A stretch of 64,000 nt of DNA from Zelonia costaricensis (lineage: Eukaryota; Euglenozoa; Kinetoplastea; Trypanosomatida; Trypanosomatidae). Each line of letters starts with the position of its first letter. The first letter of the stretch is position 1. Below, piece after piece: positions 30,301 through 39,987 of this stretch. The DNA lies in assembly GCA_030849075.1 (NCBI GenBank), contig JASAOO010003527.1, positions 29,822 to 93,821 of the forward strand. Direction: 5' to 3'. The translations under genes and the position numbers were made by a program. The notes beneath the pieces were generated by a model. The model saw nothing but the letters and a program-made list of their open reading frames with translations, had not been told where the DNA came from and searched no databases.

Positions 30301-32414
30301 GCCGGCAACGACGGCGCTGCCCCGTTGCCGGCCCTGCGGCCGGCGTCTACCGCCTCGCTGCAGTCGGCACACCCGCCGATCCCGCGGCCGCTGTCGCGTG
30401 AGCGGCGCAGCGACGCCGGCACGCGCTCGTCCACGTAGCAGGCAGGCCGTCCAGGCCATGACGGCAGCGCGGTGTAGCCGTACATGGTGCACAGCTGCAT
30501 GTAGTAGTGGTGCAGCTGGTGGGCCGACTTCTCTGGCAGCGCCAGCACGCTGACCACGACGCACTTAAGCCCGCCGAGGTCCTTCATGTCCTCCAGTGTG
30601 GCGCTGCGGTCCGCTTGCAGGAGGGCACTGAGCAGCAGCATAATCACGTGCACGCACTCGCGGCGCGGTGTCAGCTGCAGGATGGTTCGCGACGGGGGCA
30701 GCAGGTAGAAGACAACGCCACGCGCCACGTGGTAGCGCGCCGCCACCGCCGCAACAGTCGCGCGCACCTTGTCGGCGGCGGTGAGCCGCTGCATCAGCGC
30801 CACGCACCACAGCAGCATGAACTCAACACGCCGCAACAGCCGCATGACCCAAGAGGGCGCCCAGTGGCCCTCCTTGATGGCCGTCAGCGACCCGGTATCG
30901 GGGTGCTGTGCGTGCTCGGCCGCGTCGTACGCGACGCTCATCAGCAGCAGCGGGGCAATTTGGGAGAGGAAGAAGGTGCTCATGGCGATCGCCGTGGCGC
31001 ACAGCTCCGCCCCACGGGCGCCGAGCTCGGCGGCGGAGGCGGGATTGCTTGTGAAGGCGAAGAGGACGAAGCAGAAGTGCGAGAAGGCGGTGCACGTCCA
31101 CTGCGTGCGGGCCTGGAAACGGCGCAACGCCCGCAGCGTGTCCTTGCGCGAGTGGATGCTCGTGTACTGCTTCGCGGCCGCCGCTACTGTGGTGTGGTCA
31201 GGGTCAAGCTGCAGGGATGCGTGGTACGCGGCCAGCTCCGCCTCCAGGAGGCGGAAGGTGGTGGTGGCACACGAATGTGCGCTGTCGAGGCTCTGCGACA
31301 GGCGGAAGGCCGCGAACAGCTTTATGTTGTACGTGCTGGCGAGAGTGAAGAGGAGAGAGGCCGCCTCGCAGGCGCGCAGGGAGGCGACGCCCGATGTGTC
31401 CAGTGCGTCGCCGGGGCGCAGCCGGCGCTTCCCCTCCTGCAGTACCGCCGCGCACACCCGGATGATGCCCAGCTTCTCGCACAGCAGCACTGCCTTGCGC
31501 TGCTTGTCGCCCGACATGTGCCGCAGGACGTTGTACAGAAACGTCAGGACGACAGAGCCGACCTGGGCGTCGCGCGTCGCGAGCGGCGAGCGGCACGCGT
31601 TCACGATAAGCGCAAAGGCATGCGTGTTCTTGTGCAAGAAGAGCGCCCACGCCTTCTTGCGCTCCTTCTTGGACAAGAAGATGCCAGAGCACGACGGGGC
31701 AAGCGCGGCCTCAGTGGAGAAGCCGAGCGACCGGCTGCGGTTTTGATGCGCCGCCCGCTCGCCGGCAGACTCGCGCTTCGGCGACAGATTGCTCATCGCG
31801 TCCGCCGCACTGCCCGTTTGCAGGGAGGAGAAGAGCATGTTCTGCATGGCCTCGATGTGCTGCGTCACCGCCATCGCGTCCTCCGAGGGCACCAGCAGCT
31901 GCGGCGGCGTCAAGCGGCTCGCGCGTCTATCGCGGGCGCTGCCGAGGCCGACCGAGCCTATGACGAGCACCGCCTCCTTCTCCGGCTCCCGCGCGCTGTT
32001 GCACAGCTGCTTGACGTGCTGCAGTGCTTCCGGAATGAGCGAGTAGGAAGACTTGAGCGTCGACGCAGCCTCGCGCGAGACCGCGACGGAGGAGAGCGAG
32101 CGCCTCGCGTACCGCGGGTGCGTGGCGCCGGCCTCGGCATCGCGTGGGGACGGCTGGGGTGGGATCGGGCGCAGGTACGGCAGCCGCGAGCGCAGCGCCA
32201 GACGCCTCGCGGCCGACCGCTTCGAGACAGCCGCCGCCCCGGCAGAGGCGCGAACCTTGCGTGGCGCCTTCGCCCCTTTGAGTGACGCGTTCGGTACGGC
32301 GTGCCGCGAGTGCTGCGAGACGGAGCGCACCGGGGCCGCGCCGCCGTCACCGCCGTCGCGCGAGGTCGTCGAGGCGGTGCGGTGGTTTGCTGGCCTGCTG
32401 CTGCGTGAGCGCAT
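27381..32414 (-). CDS. Cytosolic carboxypeptidase (M14 family, CCP1/Nna1-like)
   Basis: A 1677-residue M14 zinc carboxypeptidase of the cytosolic type, a family that removes glutamates from tubulin tails and other proteins. Zinc ligands are H1173 and E1176 in HPGETN and H1275 in DFHGH. The substrate-binding DLNRDY motif lies between them, and a catalytic Glu is likely E1377 in YGFEATM. The CCP N-domain begins at about 873 (SGNLQRAVEVCDGEYDLVL, later YRFNILNMEK). About 75 Pro/Ala-rich residues (about 991-1065) interrupt it before the strand KNYFTVSFSVTMP. The long N-terminal half (about 200-850) is helical and armadillo-like, as in CCP1/AGTPBP1. The tail from about 1500 is acidic and Ser-rich. 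The start is ATG at 32414 (MRSRSSRPAN), just 3' of a polypyrimidine tract and AG; the open frame upstream begins only with GTG. Confidence 0.94.
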   Translation of the reverse strand: MRSRSSRPANHRTASTTSRDGGDGGAAPVRSVSQHSRHAVPNASLKGAKAPRKVRASAGAAAVSKRSAARRLALRSRLPYLRPIPPQPSPRDAEAGATHPRYARRSLSSVAVSREAASTLKSSYSLIPEALQHVKQLCNSAREPEKEAVLVIGSVGLGSARDRRASRLTPPQLLVPSEDAMAVTQHIEAMQNMLFSSLQTGSAADAMSNLSPKRESAGERAAHQNRSRSLGFSTEAALAPSCSGIFLSKKERKKAWALFLHKNTHAFALIVNACRSPLATRDAQVGSVVLTFLYNVLRHMSGDKQRKAVLLCEKLGIIRVCAAVLQEGKRRLRPGDALDTSGVASLRACEAASLLFTLASTYNIKLFAAFRLSQSLDSAHSCATTTFRLLEAELAAYHASLQLDPDHTTVAAAAKQYTSIHSRKDTLRALRRFQARTQWTCTAFSHFCFVLFAFTSNPASAAELGARGAELCATAIAMSTFFLSQIAPLLLMSVAYDAAEHAQHPDTGSLTAIKEGHWAPSWVMRLLRRVEFMLLWCVALMQRLTAADKVRATVAAVAARYHVARGVVFYLLPPSRTILQLTPRRECVHVIMLLLSALLQADRSATLEDMKDLGGLKCVVVSVLALPEKSAHQLHHYYMQLCTMYGYTALPSWPGRPACYVDERVPASLRRSRDSGRGIGGCADCSEAVDAGRRAGNGAAPSLPAPDDESGAAPAPLATTAVADATNGAAATGLLLVDLRPGAFSPELDGGAVDAASALAPFAAEALRWPFPDTAPPTTAEGWYGAASCIPAAADDAHLRVPLVNVSEGDRVQVLRHHIARLALLDDGACDGSARPHVHKVVFERMSSAAPGAAAEAAAAVAPSADGVRFLSDYESGNLQRAVEVCDGEYDLVLAWDTATNSYTQWFSFGVQQYTPGKTYRFNILNMEKLGSTFNEGQKPLLMHVPDGDSAGPRPQWTRAGESIFYFGNAFLRPARVHLFGKGGEPTFAAMMAPPPPPAPATPVPPPPPVAPPPARATAAAACAPPPVIAKKRVPAPPAVPSSSATTPPPPPPPVSPQPPPSTSDAAALRQKNYFTVSFSVTMPATGGGTVFLANCFPFTYTELRHHLDWLTRPASGDHAAPAVLQQSLCETPGGLAVPLLTVTALRRRNSGEPYTAEEIRRRPVALLVARVHPGETNASWVMQGLLDALVVQSGATAAAAEHLCENFVFKVVPMLNPDGVMMGNHRCSFAGTDLNRDYTEPRAECNPTLYAIKQLLRHWRGEEQRQVVMFADFHGHSRAKNFLVYGCTADTIRSVAASSRQRGKGGRERERRHRRSGNPPSTAPAGPEKVMAALLSQLFPSFSLSQSSFAVTKDKKGSARVVLYEEFGVRMSYGFEATMVGGALSLPELLRVGGASGSACVAHAGEVHYSPTVFRAMGDAFLRALSILFQQWSALTAQLADGGDGDRRAAAGDVPETAALQQSWGMTAAAGGGREPPKNPVSPLVREAAAGPRAGQYAAATRGERRGGSPVPCAGQPPSDAVPAQPAVPAAGQLEALRYLFLVNHRESTAAADDEDGAGVDEGGSSDESGASVAEESADGELDDEAAAEMPDARRPRAKPTDADEDVDGEVEGDGEKGDASEAGERSASSASAGSGSDDQDWSGCNSLGGSAAGDYADDHSSVSSVDEEIPTHLFG

Positions 32415-32431
32415 CCTCGCTGGTGAGAACA

Positions 32432-32490
32432 CTGCGAGTGGGGAGGGAGATGTGCGTGTTGGCGATGGGGGGAGGGGGGGGGAAGGTCTT
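32432..32490 (-). promoter_or_regulatory. Predicted spliced-leader acceptor for the carboxypeptidase
   Basis: The minus strand shows a nearly pure C/T region (complement of 32441-32485) ending CACTCGC followed by AG at 32433-32432. The implied 5'UTR is 17 nt to the ATG at 32414. A second AG lies a dozen bases closer to the start codon. Confidence 0.65.
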
Positions 32491-33881
32491 GCAGGCGTTG
32501 CCGTGTGGTCCTCAGATCATGACCTGGCCCTCGATATAGAGAAGACCCAGTCGGCGGGCAGAAACTGTGGGTGCTGTGTGTGGTTGGAAACAGGAGAGCA
32601 AAAGGTGGGGTGCCGCGCACGTGTGCACGCAAAACTCGAACCCTCGCGTGGCTTTCCCTCTTCGTTCTCTGACGCACTGGGGCCGTGAATGTGCCTGCGG
32701 GTCTCGAGACAGGGGTCAGCTGAGCGACGGTCGGCGCTACACTCTATGGTCTGGCAGCTTGGCTGTGCGCCGCTGTTGCTCTCTCGCTTCCCTATTCTGT
32801 GCGTGCGGCACTCCTCACGTGACCTCGCCAAAGGAAGTAGGCCGATGCACGAGTCGGCGAGGGACGCAACACAGTCGGTCGGCAGGCAACTCGCTACGCC
32901 GGCGCTGCGCTCAGAAAACAACACAAGAGCGCAAGAGCGGCAAGGAAAAAGAAAATGAGAATCGCCAAAGCAGAAGCCGCAGGCAACACGCGCGCTGACT
33001 GAGCAGCAGCAGCACCGGCGCCTCTGCGATGGGTGCGTTGTCAGGCCAAGGGAAAACTCAAGTAAACGAGGCGAGTCTCGCCGCAGTGAGGCCGCGGGGA
33101 GACGGAACCGGAAAGGGACTGTGGCAGCGGCAAGGAAGGTGCACCCACACGAGGAACAGGAGGACAGTCGGGGAGAGAAGGCGGTGGGCCAACGTCTCTT
33201 GCTCTGCGGAGGGGGCAAAGAAGTGGGAGGGAGCGGTCAGGTGCGCGGAGAGCAAAACGAAAAAAAGCAGAAGACAACAAGAGGAAGAGCGGGGGGGAGC
33301 GGCAGCCGCACACCAACGCAGGCGAGGGAAACCGATGCTGTCGCAGGGTAGTGGGTGGGTGGGAGTGCAGCAGCACCGACGCGCCAGCACCCAGCGCTGC
33401 ACTCTGCGCTACGGCGATACGCCAGTGCCTCCGCGCCCGCCCTCTCTGCCCTGCTGGTGACCGAAGGGCAGGACGATGCAGATATTGAAGGAGGTCAGCG
33501 AGCCTGGGCGCGCCACCACCACCAGGCGCAAGGAGAGGAGGTAGAGGAGGAGGAAGGGGCCTAGGCGCCGCACTAGCGACAACTAGCTGAAAGCGCTCCC
33601 ACGGGTGGTGAGAGAAGGACGGGAGCGATGGCGAACTCAATGGCGCTCTCTGTCGTGTGTGCAGTGCCAGAGTGTATGCAGAGACGATGAACACGTAGTG
33701 GGTCGCGATGTAAAGCGGCAATGGCGACGCAATTTCGGACTAGGCAAGACGCGCCAGGGGGAAAAAAAGTGTTGGAGAGGAAGTGCGAGGAGGCGCGAAG
33801 AAGTTGAGGAGCAGGTGCGCCATTGCACAGGTGGACTGTGAAGGCGGCGGGGTTGTCTCGAGTCGATTGGCCCCGTTGTGC

Positions 33882-33937
33882 GGGGGGGGGGGGGTCCGCG
33901 GCTGCACGTGCCCCCCCCCCCCCCCCCCAGACAAAAN
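33882..33937. repeat. Poly-G/poly-C inverted pair with ambiguous base
   Basis: G13 at 33882-33894, 16 bases containing GCTGCACGTG, then C18 at 33911-33928, with an unresolved N at 33937. The complementary homopolymers could fold into a hairpin. They are also a classical site of sequencing or assembly error, so the true length is uncertain. Confidence 0.9.
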
Positions 33938-34248
33938 CTCCGCTGCGGAAGTGCCTTCGACGTGTGACAGCGAGAAGGGCGCACAGCCGCCAAGCAGCGC
34001 CAGTGGTGCAGCGAACGAGACTTGCGCAGGCCAAGCGGGCCACGGGCCCACTCCAGGTCTGCGTTCCCGCATGCATCCCCGTTGTGGTGCAAGTCGCGGC
34101 GAGCGGAAAGCCGTCCCGCTCTCTTCACGATTGGCGTTCTTGTCAGTTTGATTGCAAAGCACTCGGTTCACCTTTTCTTTCTTTTGAGAGAAAGAAGTCA
34201 CCAAGCCTTCAAAAGCACAAGCACCCAGACGTACCCTGGCACACACAC

Positions 34249-34278
34249 GGACACGGACACGGACACGGACACGGACAC
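34249..34278. repeat. Tandem hexamer (GGACAC)5
   Basis: Five perfect copies of GGACAC, preceded by a short CA run and followed by a degenerate copy (CTCCGC GGACAC). It is non-coding as far as I can see. Confidence 0.95.
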
Positions 34279-34896
34279 CTCCGCGGACACGCGGAAACAC
34301 AGAGACTCGTACTCGCAGCAACGGTGGAGAAGTGAACAAAAGATAGACATGCACATATACATGATGCAGAGACGCACACAACGCGCTGACGGAGCGGAGG
34401 GTACTCTGTTCTCGCCGTTCTTCGTCTCTTGATCCGACCGCGCTAGATGGTGCTGGGCAGCGAGCAGGTGACATGGATGCCCACACACGGGAAGCGCAGA
34501 GAGAAAAGAGGGTTACACGCCCACACAGACACACAGACACACACGCACAAAAGCGGACACACAAGCAGCAAGATGGTACAGCCCACACGAAAAGAGGAAG
34601 AAGAGAAATTCCGGTCATGGTGAACAAAGGAGGAAAGAAAAAGAAGGGAAACACGCCGCAGAATGCGAAGCGAAACGGGTGATGAGAGGCAAGCAGTGCG
34701 AGGCGAGATGGTGGCGGAACGAGAAGCCAAACACCATCGCCGCGCCACCTGATCGGGGAACTGTGTTTTTTTTTCCTCTTCTCTTTCCTTCAGCACTCGC
34801 CCTACCGCACCGCACCCACGTGGCTAACTACCCAGCCAGCGGTGAGATCCGCCCCAGTTCTTCACCACACCCACCTACACACACACACAACCAGTT

Positions 34897-34917
34897 CTCT
34901 CTCTCTCTCTCTCTCTT
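34897..34917. repeat. CT dinucleotide run
   Basis: (CT)10 on the plus strand, directly after a short CA run. Within a stretch that is otherwise purine-rich on this strand it stands out as a pyrimidine block. Confidence 0.95.
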
Positions 34918-37146
34918 GCACCGCCGCGGGCTTCCGGCGTGTGGTGCCGAAGAGGGAATGGAATGTACGAACGACAGAGAGCAGCTTCTGGCGGGTACCG
35001 CGCGACGCCCAGACACCACGGAGTCACTAAACCAAGACCTGTCGAAGAAACGACGCGTGGGGGCGAGCAGCAGCGGTGGAGTTTGGCAGAGCCGCACACA
35101 GACCAAAGGGAAGGGGATCACACAAGCACCGGACCGCCATGCAACAGCATCGGAGGAGCAGCTGCGCACGAAGTGGCGCAGTTCAGTCTCGTCTGCGTCG
35201 GTGCGAAGATGGCACCGCAATGCGATTTGCAGCGACCACACAAATTTAAAAAGGCAAAACGGAGCGGTAGAGAGTGCGGGCACACAAGCGTAAACTCCGC
35301 CGTCCCCGCGCGGAGTGTGCGCTACACCGCTCCCTCTTTTTTTTTTCCTCTCTGCCCGCCCGTCACCCGCCCTTCCCCTTCTTCTCTGCTCCTGCACTGT
35401 CGGCGAAGCGCAGTTCGCCGGCGTCCAGTGACCCGCGTTCGCAGCGGCTTTGGCGCATACTCGGAGGGAGAAGCAAGGTTGTGTATTCCTTCGTCTGTGG
35501 GTGCGTGGGTATCTGTGCGTCTAAACGGAGCGGCTGGGCACCGATACTCGTGCACCCCGTGCGCGAGAACACCTGCAGCCGACAGGACGAAGGGCGGGGG
35601 AGGAGGAGAGGGATCACAGCGCTTTCAGAGTTGCGAGAGCAGGGAGGAGACAGAAAATAAAAACCAAAACACACACGCACACGCACACACACAAACCCAC
35701 AGAGAAAGACACATGCGCTGGCACAGAGTAAATTCAATTGAAGAGAGTTGCGGGGACGGAGAGGGGGCGGCGGTGGCAGTGGCCGTGACACTGGAAGCGG
35801 CAGCGATGGCGAGCGAGGCTGCTGGTGCGCTGGCGGTGCTGGGAAAAAGAGCACAACACTTCGCAGGGCACGAGCACCGTGACACAGCTGAGAGAGTCGC
35901 GACGCGGCCGGTCGCCTGCTCAGGTGCCTCGGGTTCTTTTTTTTTTTTTTGGAGGGGGAGGGGGTGAATGAAGGAAAGGAGCACATAGCCAAAGAAGAAA
36001 AAGAGCATCACTCCCCGCTGGCCGCACGGTTGGGGGTCTCCTGCAGCGACCCCACACAGCATCAATAACGACACGCAGACGGGTGGGGCTGCAGCCAATA
36101 TGATAAGCACCACGCGGAGAGAAAGGAAGGTGATGGGGAAAAAGAGGAATCTAAATGTTGCATCGGGAGGGCTATGACCGGGGGGAGGGGGGGGCGATGG
36201 AAGGGAAGGAGTGGGCGTGTACGAGACAAGCGGCTACGCTACCGCTTCAAATCGCGCACGGTCACCGGAGGCCGACATGATTCACTCCGCCTACAAGCAC
36301 ACAGAAACACGCACACGCACGCAAACACGCAAACACACACACGCGTTGAGACAAATACACGCGAACGCAAATATACGGGGGTTCCAGGTGAGGAAGAAAT
36401 CAAACTGAAAAGGTGAAGAAACGATGGGGGCGAGGCTACAACAGCAACGACAAGAAAAGCCGCATAAAAGCGAACACACAAGCACACAAGCCCGCAAAGG
36501 GGACCCAAGGGGCGGCGAAAGCGAAGAAGGTCAAGCGAGGAGCGGTGGGGGGAGAACCTCGTTGCTGACACTGATAAAATGGGGCGCGCAGGGCAGCGAG
36601 GAGAAGGAGCAAGCTTTTAAAACACACAAGGAAAAGATGGAACGGAAATGGGAAAAGATCGGGGTACACCACGCTACCGGTGCCGCCCGCCACACTGCTC
36701 CCCCCCCCTTCTCCGCTCTCTCCGTTCCTCGCCTCTCCTTCTTTCTCTTCCGTCCTGAGAGCCGCTTGCTGTCGTGCACAGCAGAGGCGCGTGTTGCCGC
36801 TCGCTGCGCGTGGCGGCTGGGGGTGGGGGAGGGAGAAGAGAGTAAGCGCGGGGGGAGGTGGTGAGAGGCGCGGCGACGGCCCCGCAGCGCGTTGGGGAAA
36901 ACCAAGAAGAAAATAAACTAGAGGGGGAAAGAAGGGCGAGGAAAACAAAAAACAACGAAAGGAAGGGGCAAAGGCAGCGTTGAGCAGCGGATGACGTCGG
37001 GGTGCCTTAACAGCAGCGGGCAGGAGCAAAAAAAAAAAAAAAATGCAGCGAAGGAGTGCGTGGTGGTGTCGCGGCCGCACACCGCTGCGTGGCTGCGCTT
37101 CTCTGAAATGCTTAATTCGACTGTGTGGTTCCAGGAGGGGGTTCTC

Positions 37147-39987
37147 TTACATCTCGCTCCGCCTCGCACCGCTATCGTCTGGGCGATCAAGGTCCTCCAG
37201 CAGCATCTGTGCCAGAGTGATGTTATCGGCATCCGCCTTGGCGGCCGTGTTCTGCACGGCCGCCTGGAGAACCTGACGTGCGCTGTTCGGATCGCCCTGG
37301 TGCAGCAGCTGCACCGCCTCCGTGAGGAAGTTAAAGTCCGAGCCGAGGCGCTCCTGCCGCTGCACGACCAGGTGCCACTCCTCCTCCTTGGCCTGCACCA
37401 CCTCCATGAAGTTGTACATGATGAGAAACTGCCGGTTGGCCGGCTTGGCCACGACGCTGAGGGGCATGCGGCGCTTCGGCGGTGGCGGCTTTGCGACGGG
37501 CAGCTGCGCCTGGCCACGGTCGATGCCGCACGGCCGCGCCAGAACGTGGCTTGCCGTGCAGTTCCACGAGCGTCCATCCATAAGGATGCAGTGGAAGGGC
37601 ACCTCCGACTCCCCTAGAGAGGCCTGCACAGATGGCAGACGGCGGTACATGGCGAGCCCGCGGCGGAGCATCTGTGCCCCGAGCGCGTGCTGGCGCGGGT
37701 TGAAGAAGTGGATGCCGCGGAATGCGCCCGACCCGATGAGGCCCACGAGAGAGTGCGGCGCCGACACAACGGCGGCGACCAGCTCCTGCTGCGCGTTACT
37801 GAAGCTCGTCGGCGGCTTCGGGCGGCTCTTGAAGGCCTCCATTGTCTGCCGCGCCTTCTCGATGGCCAGGACCACCGGCTCGCTGCTAAACGGGATGAGG
37901 CCCCACACCAGGCACAGCGCGTCTTCGTAGGCGGTGAGCACGTAGGCGTTGGCGTCCGCGCTGCCCTGTTCGCGTGCGTCCTCGAGGGCCTCCATCAGGG
38001 CCTCGAAGTTGGCCGACACGGTTTGTTGTTTATTGCGACTGGCCGCAACGCCGCCCTTCTGGTCGTGCACCGCGAGGGAGGTGCCCGCTGCGTCGTCCTC
38101 CTCGTCGTAGATGTCGCGGTAGGCGAGGTACAGCATCGTCACGGTCTTGAGCTGCGGCACGGAAGTGAGAATAGCGGCTGGCTGGGCAGCGTTGTGGTGG
38201 CCGGCGCTGCCATTGCTGGAGTGCGACCCGCGCAGGAGGCTCTTGCTCACCGACAGCTTCGTCGGCGAGGCGAGGCTGCTGGGGGGAATGAAGACGCTGC
38301 TCGTCACGGAGGAGCGCACGATCGAGGACAGCGTCGAGCATGTCTCGTCCGACGCGACGGGCGGCGGCGACGGTGGGCGCGTGGAGGCCGCGGCACCGGC
38401 CTGCGGCACCGACGCAGACCCCACGCCACCTGGGGAAAGGTCTGCAAACGTGCCAAGGCCGGTGAAGGCCGAGGGGCGGGAGCCGCGCTCCGTCGCGAAC
38501 GCGGACGGCCTGAAGCCGGAGGGCGCGCGGGGTGGCGGCCGGCGCGGCGGGGACTTGAGCGCCCCCACGGGCACCCCTTCCGCCGCGGCTGTGGCCGTTC
38601 CGTCGTCGTCAGGGCGGAGCTCGCGCATCGCCTGCTGGTTGAACGACAGCACGGCCAGCATGAGCAGCAGGGTGACGGGATGGATGTAGCTGACCACGCG
38701 AATCGCCGTCGGCACGGCCTCGCCGTTCACCTGGTACGGAGTCCAATGGACGATCTCCATCGTGAAGGCCGCGACGAAGACGCCGACCGAGACGATCCAG
38801 ACGAGCAGCTGCGTCGCCCAATGCGTCAACACCACCAGCGCGCGACCGTGGAAGCTGCGTGCGCTTTCGGGGATGCCCTGGAAGTAGTTGCTGAGCGGGG
38901 TGAGATGGAGCCAGATCCACGGAACGCCCAGCGCGGGAAGAGCGAGGAAGAGGCAGTGCGTGTCGTACTCGTAGAGGAAGGAGCTGACGAGCGTCAGCAG
39001 GGCCACGAGCAGCGCGAGGTAGGCAGAGACCACTGGCATCATGAAAGCAAATTTCACCCACCCGGACGAGTGCGCGACGCGAATGGACAAGTTCGTGGAC
39101 GCCGCTGACATGCGCTGGGCTGTTTCCACCTGCTGTGTCGTCTCGGTGAACCGCGCGGCGATCATCGGCGGCGGCGTGTCGCGCGACTTGGGTGGGCACG
39201 CCGTATTCCCGCGCGATCCGCTCGAGTTGCTCTCGCAGTTGAGCTGCTCCATCGGGTAAGTGATGGCGTCGTGTGAATGTGCCGGAGGTGTCGTGGCGGT
39301 CCTCGACGACACCTCCTTCTTCGCCAGGTTCTCCACCGAGGACGGCGGGGACAGCATGCACGTCTCGTCGAGCTGAGTGGTGGAGATGTCGCCGTACACC
39401 GCCGTAGCCTCCGGCCGCGTCGCCCGCGGTGCTGTCGCGGTCGAGTTGGCGTTCGTGGTGGTTGCGGTGCTGGTCGGACGAGGGTTGAGTGGGTTGCCGC
39501 CGTTGCGCACGTTGCCCTCCGGCACGCTGGAGAGGAAGGAGTTGCTCTCGTACACGTTGCCGTTCGTCAGGGAGGAGTTCGGGATGCTGGAGAGGAGCCC
39601 GTCTTCGTCGGACGGCGACTCCGCGCGTCGCGGCGAGTCCGCGTCGACGGCGAAGAGGTCTGTCTGCGGGTTCTCGCACACCGGCGCCGCCCCGCGCAGC
39701 CGCGGCTGTTGCGACTGCGCGGTGGCGGGAAGCTCAATCACTCGCCTTGCCACATTGCAGCGCGACTTGGCGATCGTCATGGCCGAGATCATCGCCAGCG
39801 TATTCAGCCCAACCCAGAGTACGAAGAGAGAGGCCATAGCTATTGAGAGGGCGACAGACAGCCAGTACTTGTTCAGGCCGCATACGACGGCCAGTGCCAC
39901 ATGGTAGCCCACGGCAACCAGTCCGATGAACCAGCCGAGAAGACGCCTGGCATCGCCGAGTCTCGATGTCTCTGGGGAGGAGATCAT
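37147..39987 (-). CDS. Six-TM protein with degenerate class III nucleotide-cyclase-like domain
   Basis: A 946-residue membrane protein. TM1 and TM2 (about 15-37, 43-68) are followed by a 230-residue Ser/Thr/Asn-rich loop. Four more TMs lie at about 312-338, 344-363, 388-411 and 429-450, then a cytosolic C-terminus with Pro/Ser linker (455-600). Residues 610-790 recall a class III cyclase fold. LKTVTMLYLAYRDIYDEEDD corresponds to the first strand and helix, FEALMEALEDA to the helix before the dimer strand, AYEDALCLVWG to the G-D-A-x-x-A-V-W-G strand, and LVGLIGSGAFRG onward to the last third. Metal-binding Asp residues are not at the expected places, so catalysis is unlikely. The rest (800-946) ends in a helical region (about 865-930). 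ATG at 39987 opens the frame; no AG lies between it and the upstream pyrimidine tract. The gene is firm; the domain is inference. Confidence 0.82.
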   Translation of the reverse strand: MISSPETSRLGDARRLLGWFIGLVAVGYHVALAVVCGLNKYWLSVALSIAMASLFVLWVGLNTLAMISAMTIAKSRCNVARRVIELPATAQSQQPRLRGAAPVCENPQTDLFAVDADSPRRAESPSDEDGLLSSIPNSSLTNGNVYESNSFLSSVPEGNVRNGGNPLNPRPTSTATTTNANSTATAPRATRPEATAVYGDISTTQLDETCMLSPPSSVENLAKKEVSSRTATTPPAHSHDAITYPMEQLNCESNSSGSRGNTACPPKSRDTPPPMIAARFTETTQQVETAQRMSAASTNLSIRVAHSSGWVKFAFMMPVVSAYLALLVALLTLVSSFLYEYDTHCLFLALPALGVPWIWLHLTPLSNYFQGIPESARSFHGRALVVLTHWATQLLVWIVSVGVFVAAFTMEIVHWTPYQVNGEAVPTAIRVVSYIHPVTLLLMLAVLSFNQQAMRELRPDDDGTATAAAEGVPVGALKSPPRRPPPRAPSGFRPSAFATERGSRPSAFTGLGTFADLSPGGVGSASVPQAGAAASTRPPSPPPVASDETCSTLSSIVRSSVTSSVFIPPSSLASPTKLSVSKSLLRGSHSSNGSAGHHNAAQPAAILTSVPQLKTVTMLYLAYRDIYDEEDDAAGTSLAVHDQKGGVAASRNKQQTVSANFEALMEALEDAREQGSADANAYVLTAYEDALCLVWGLIPFSSEPVVLAIEKARQTMEAFKSRPKPPTSFSNAQQELVAAVVSAPHSLVGLIGSGAFRGIHFFNPRQHALGAQMLRRGLAMYRRLPSVQASLGESEVPFHCILMDGRSWNCTASHVLARPCGIDRGQAQLPVAKPPPPKRRMPLSVVAKPANRQFLIMYNFMEVVQAKEEEWHLVVQRQERLGSDFNFLTEAVQLLHQGDPNSARQVLQAAVQNTAAKADADNITLAQMLLEDLDRPDDSGARRSEM

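Larger units (their letters stand above)
32491..37146. other. 4.7-kb gene-free stretch (long 3'UTR/spacer)
   Basis: I see no credible gene on either strand. On the minus strand this is the region after the cyclase-like gene (37147-39987), so it is either a very long 3'UTR or spacer. The plus strand is mostly purine-rich. Contents include a G13/C18 pair with an N (33882-33937), five GGACAC repeats (34249-34278), a CT run (34897-34917) and CA-rich tracts near 35668-35700 and 36299-36345. Antisense splice-acceptor-like tracts occur at 34766-34793 and 35337-35346, with a T14 run at 35937-35950. A 16-A run lies at 37028-37043. Confidence 0.6.

Noticed and set aside
27153..30401. Plus-strand open frame of 1082 codons
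   Set aside because: It is the antisense shadow of the carboxypeptidase gene: low-complexity, Arg/Ala/Val-rich and with no domain, while the minus frame has clear M14 motifs.
30507..32285. Plus-strand open frame of 592 codons
   Set aside because: Antisense shadow of the armadillo-like part of the carboxypeptidase gene.
33361..33564. Small plus-strand frame ending in an acidic EEEVEEEEGA-type tail
   Set aside because: It has no acceptor or homology that I can recognise, and the minus frames of the same segment are equally open; probably chance.
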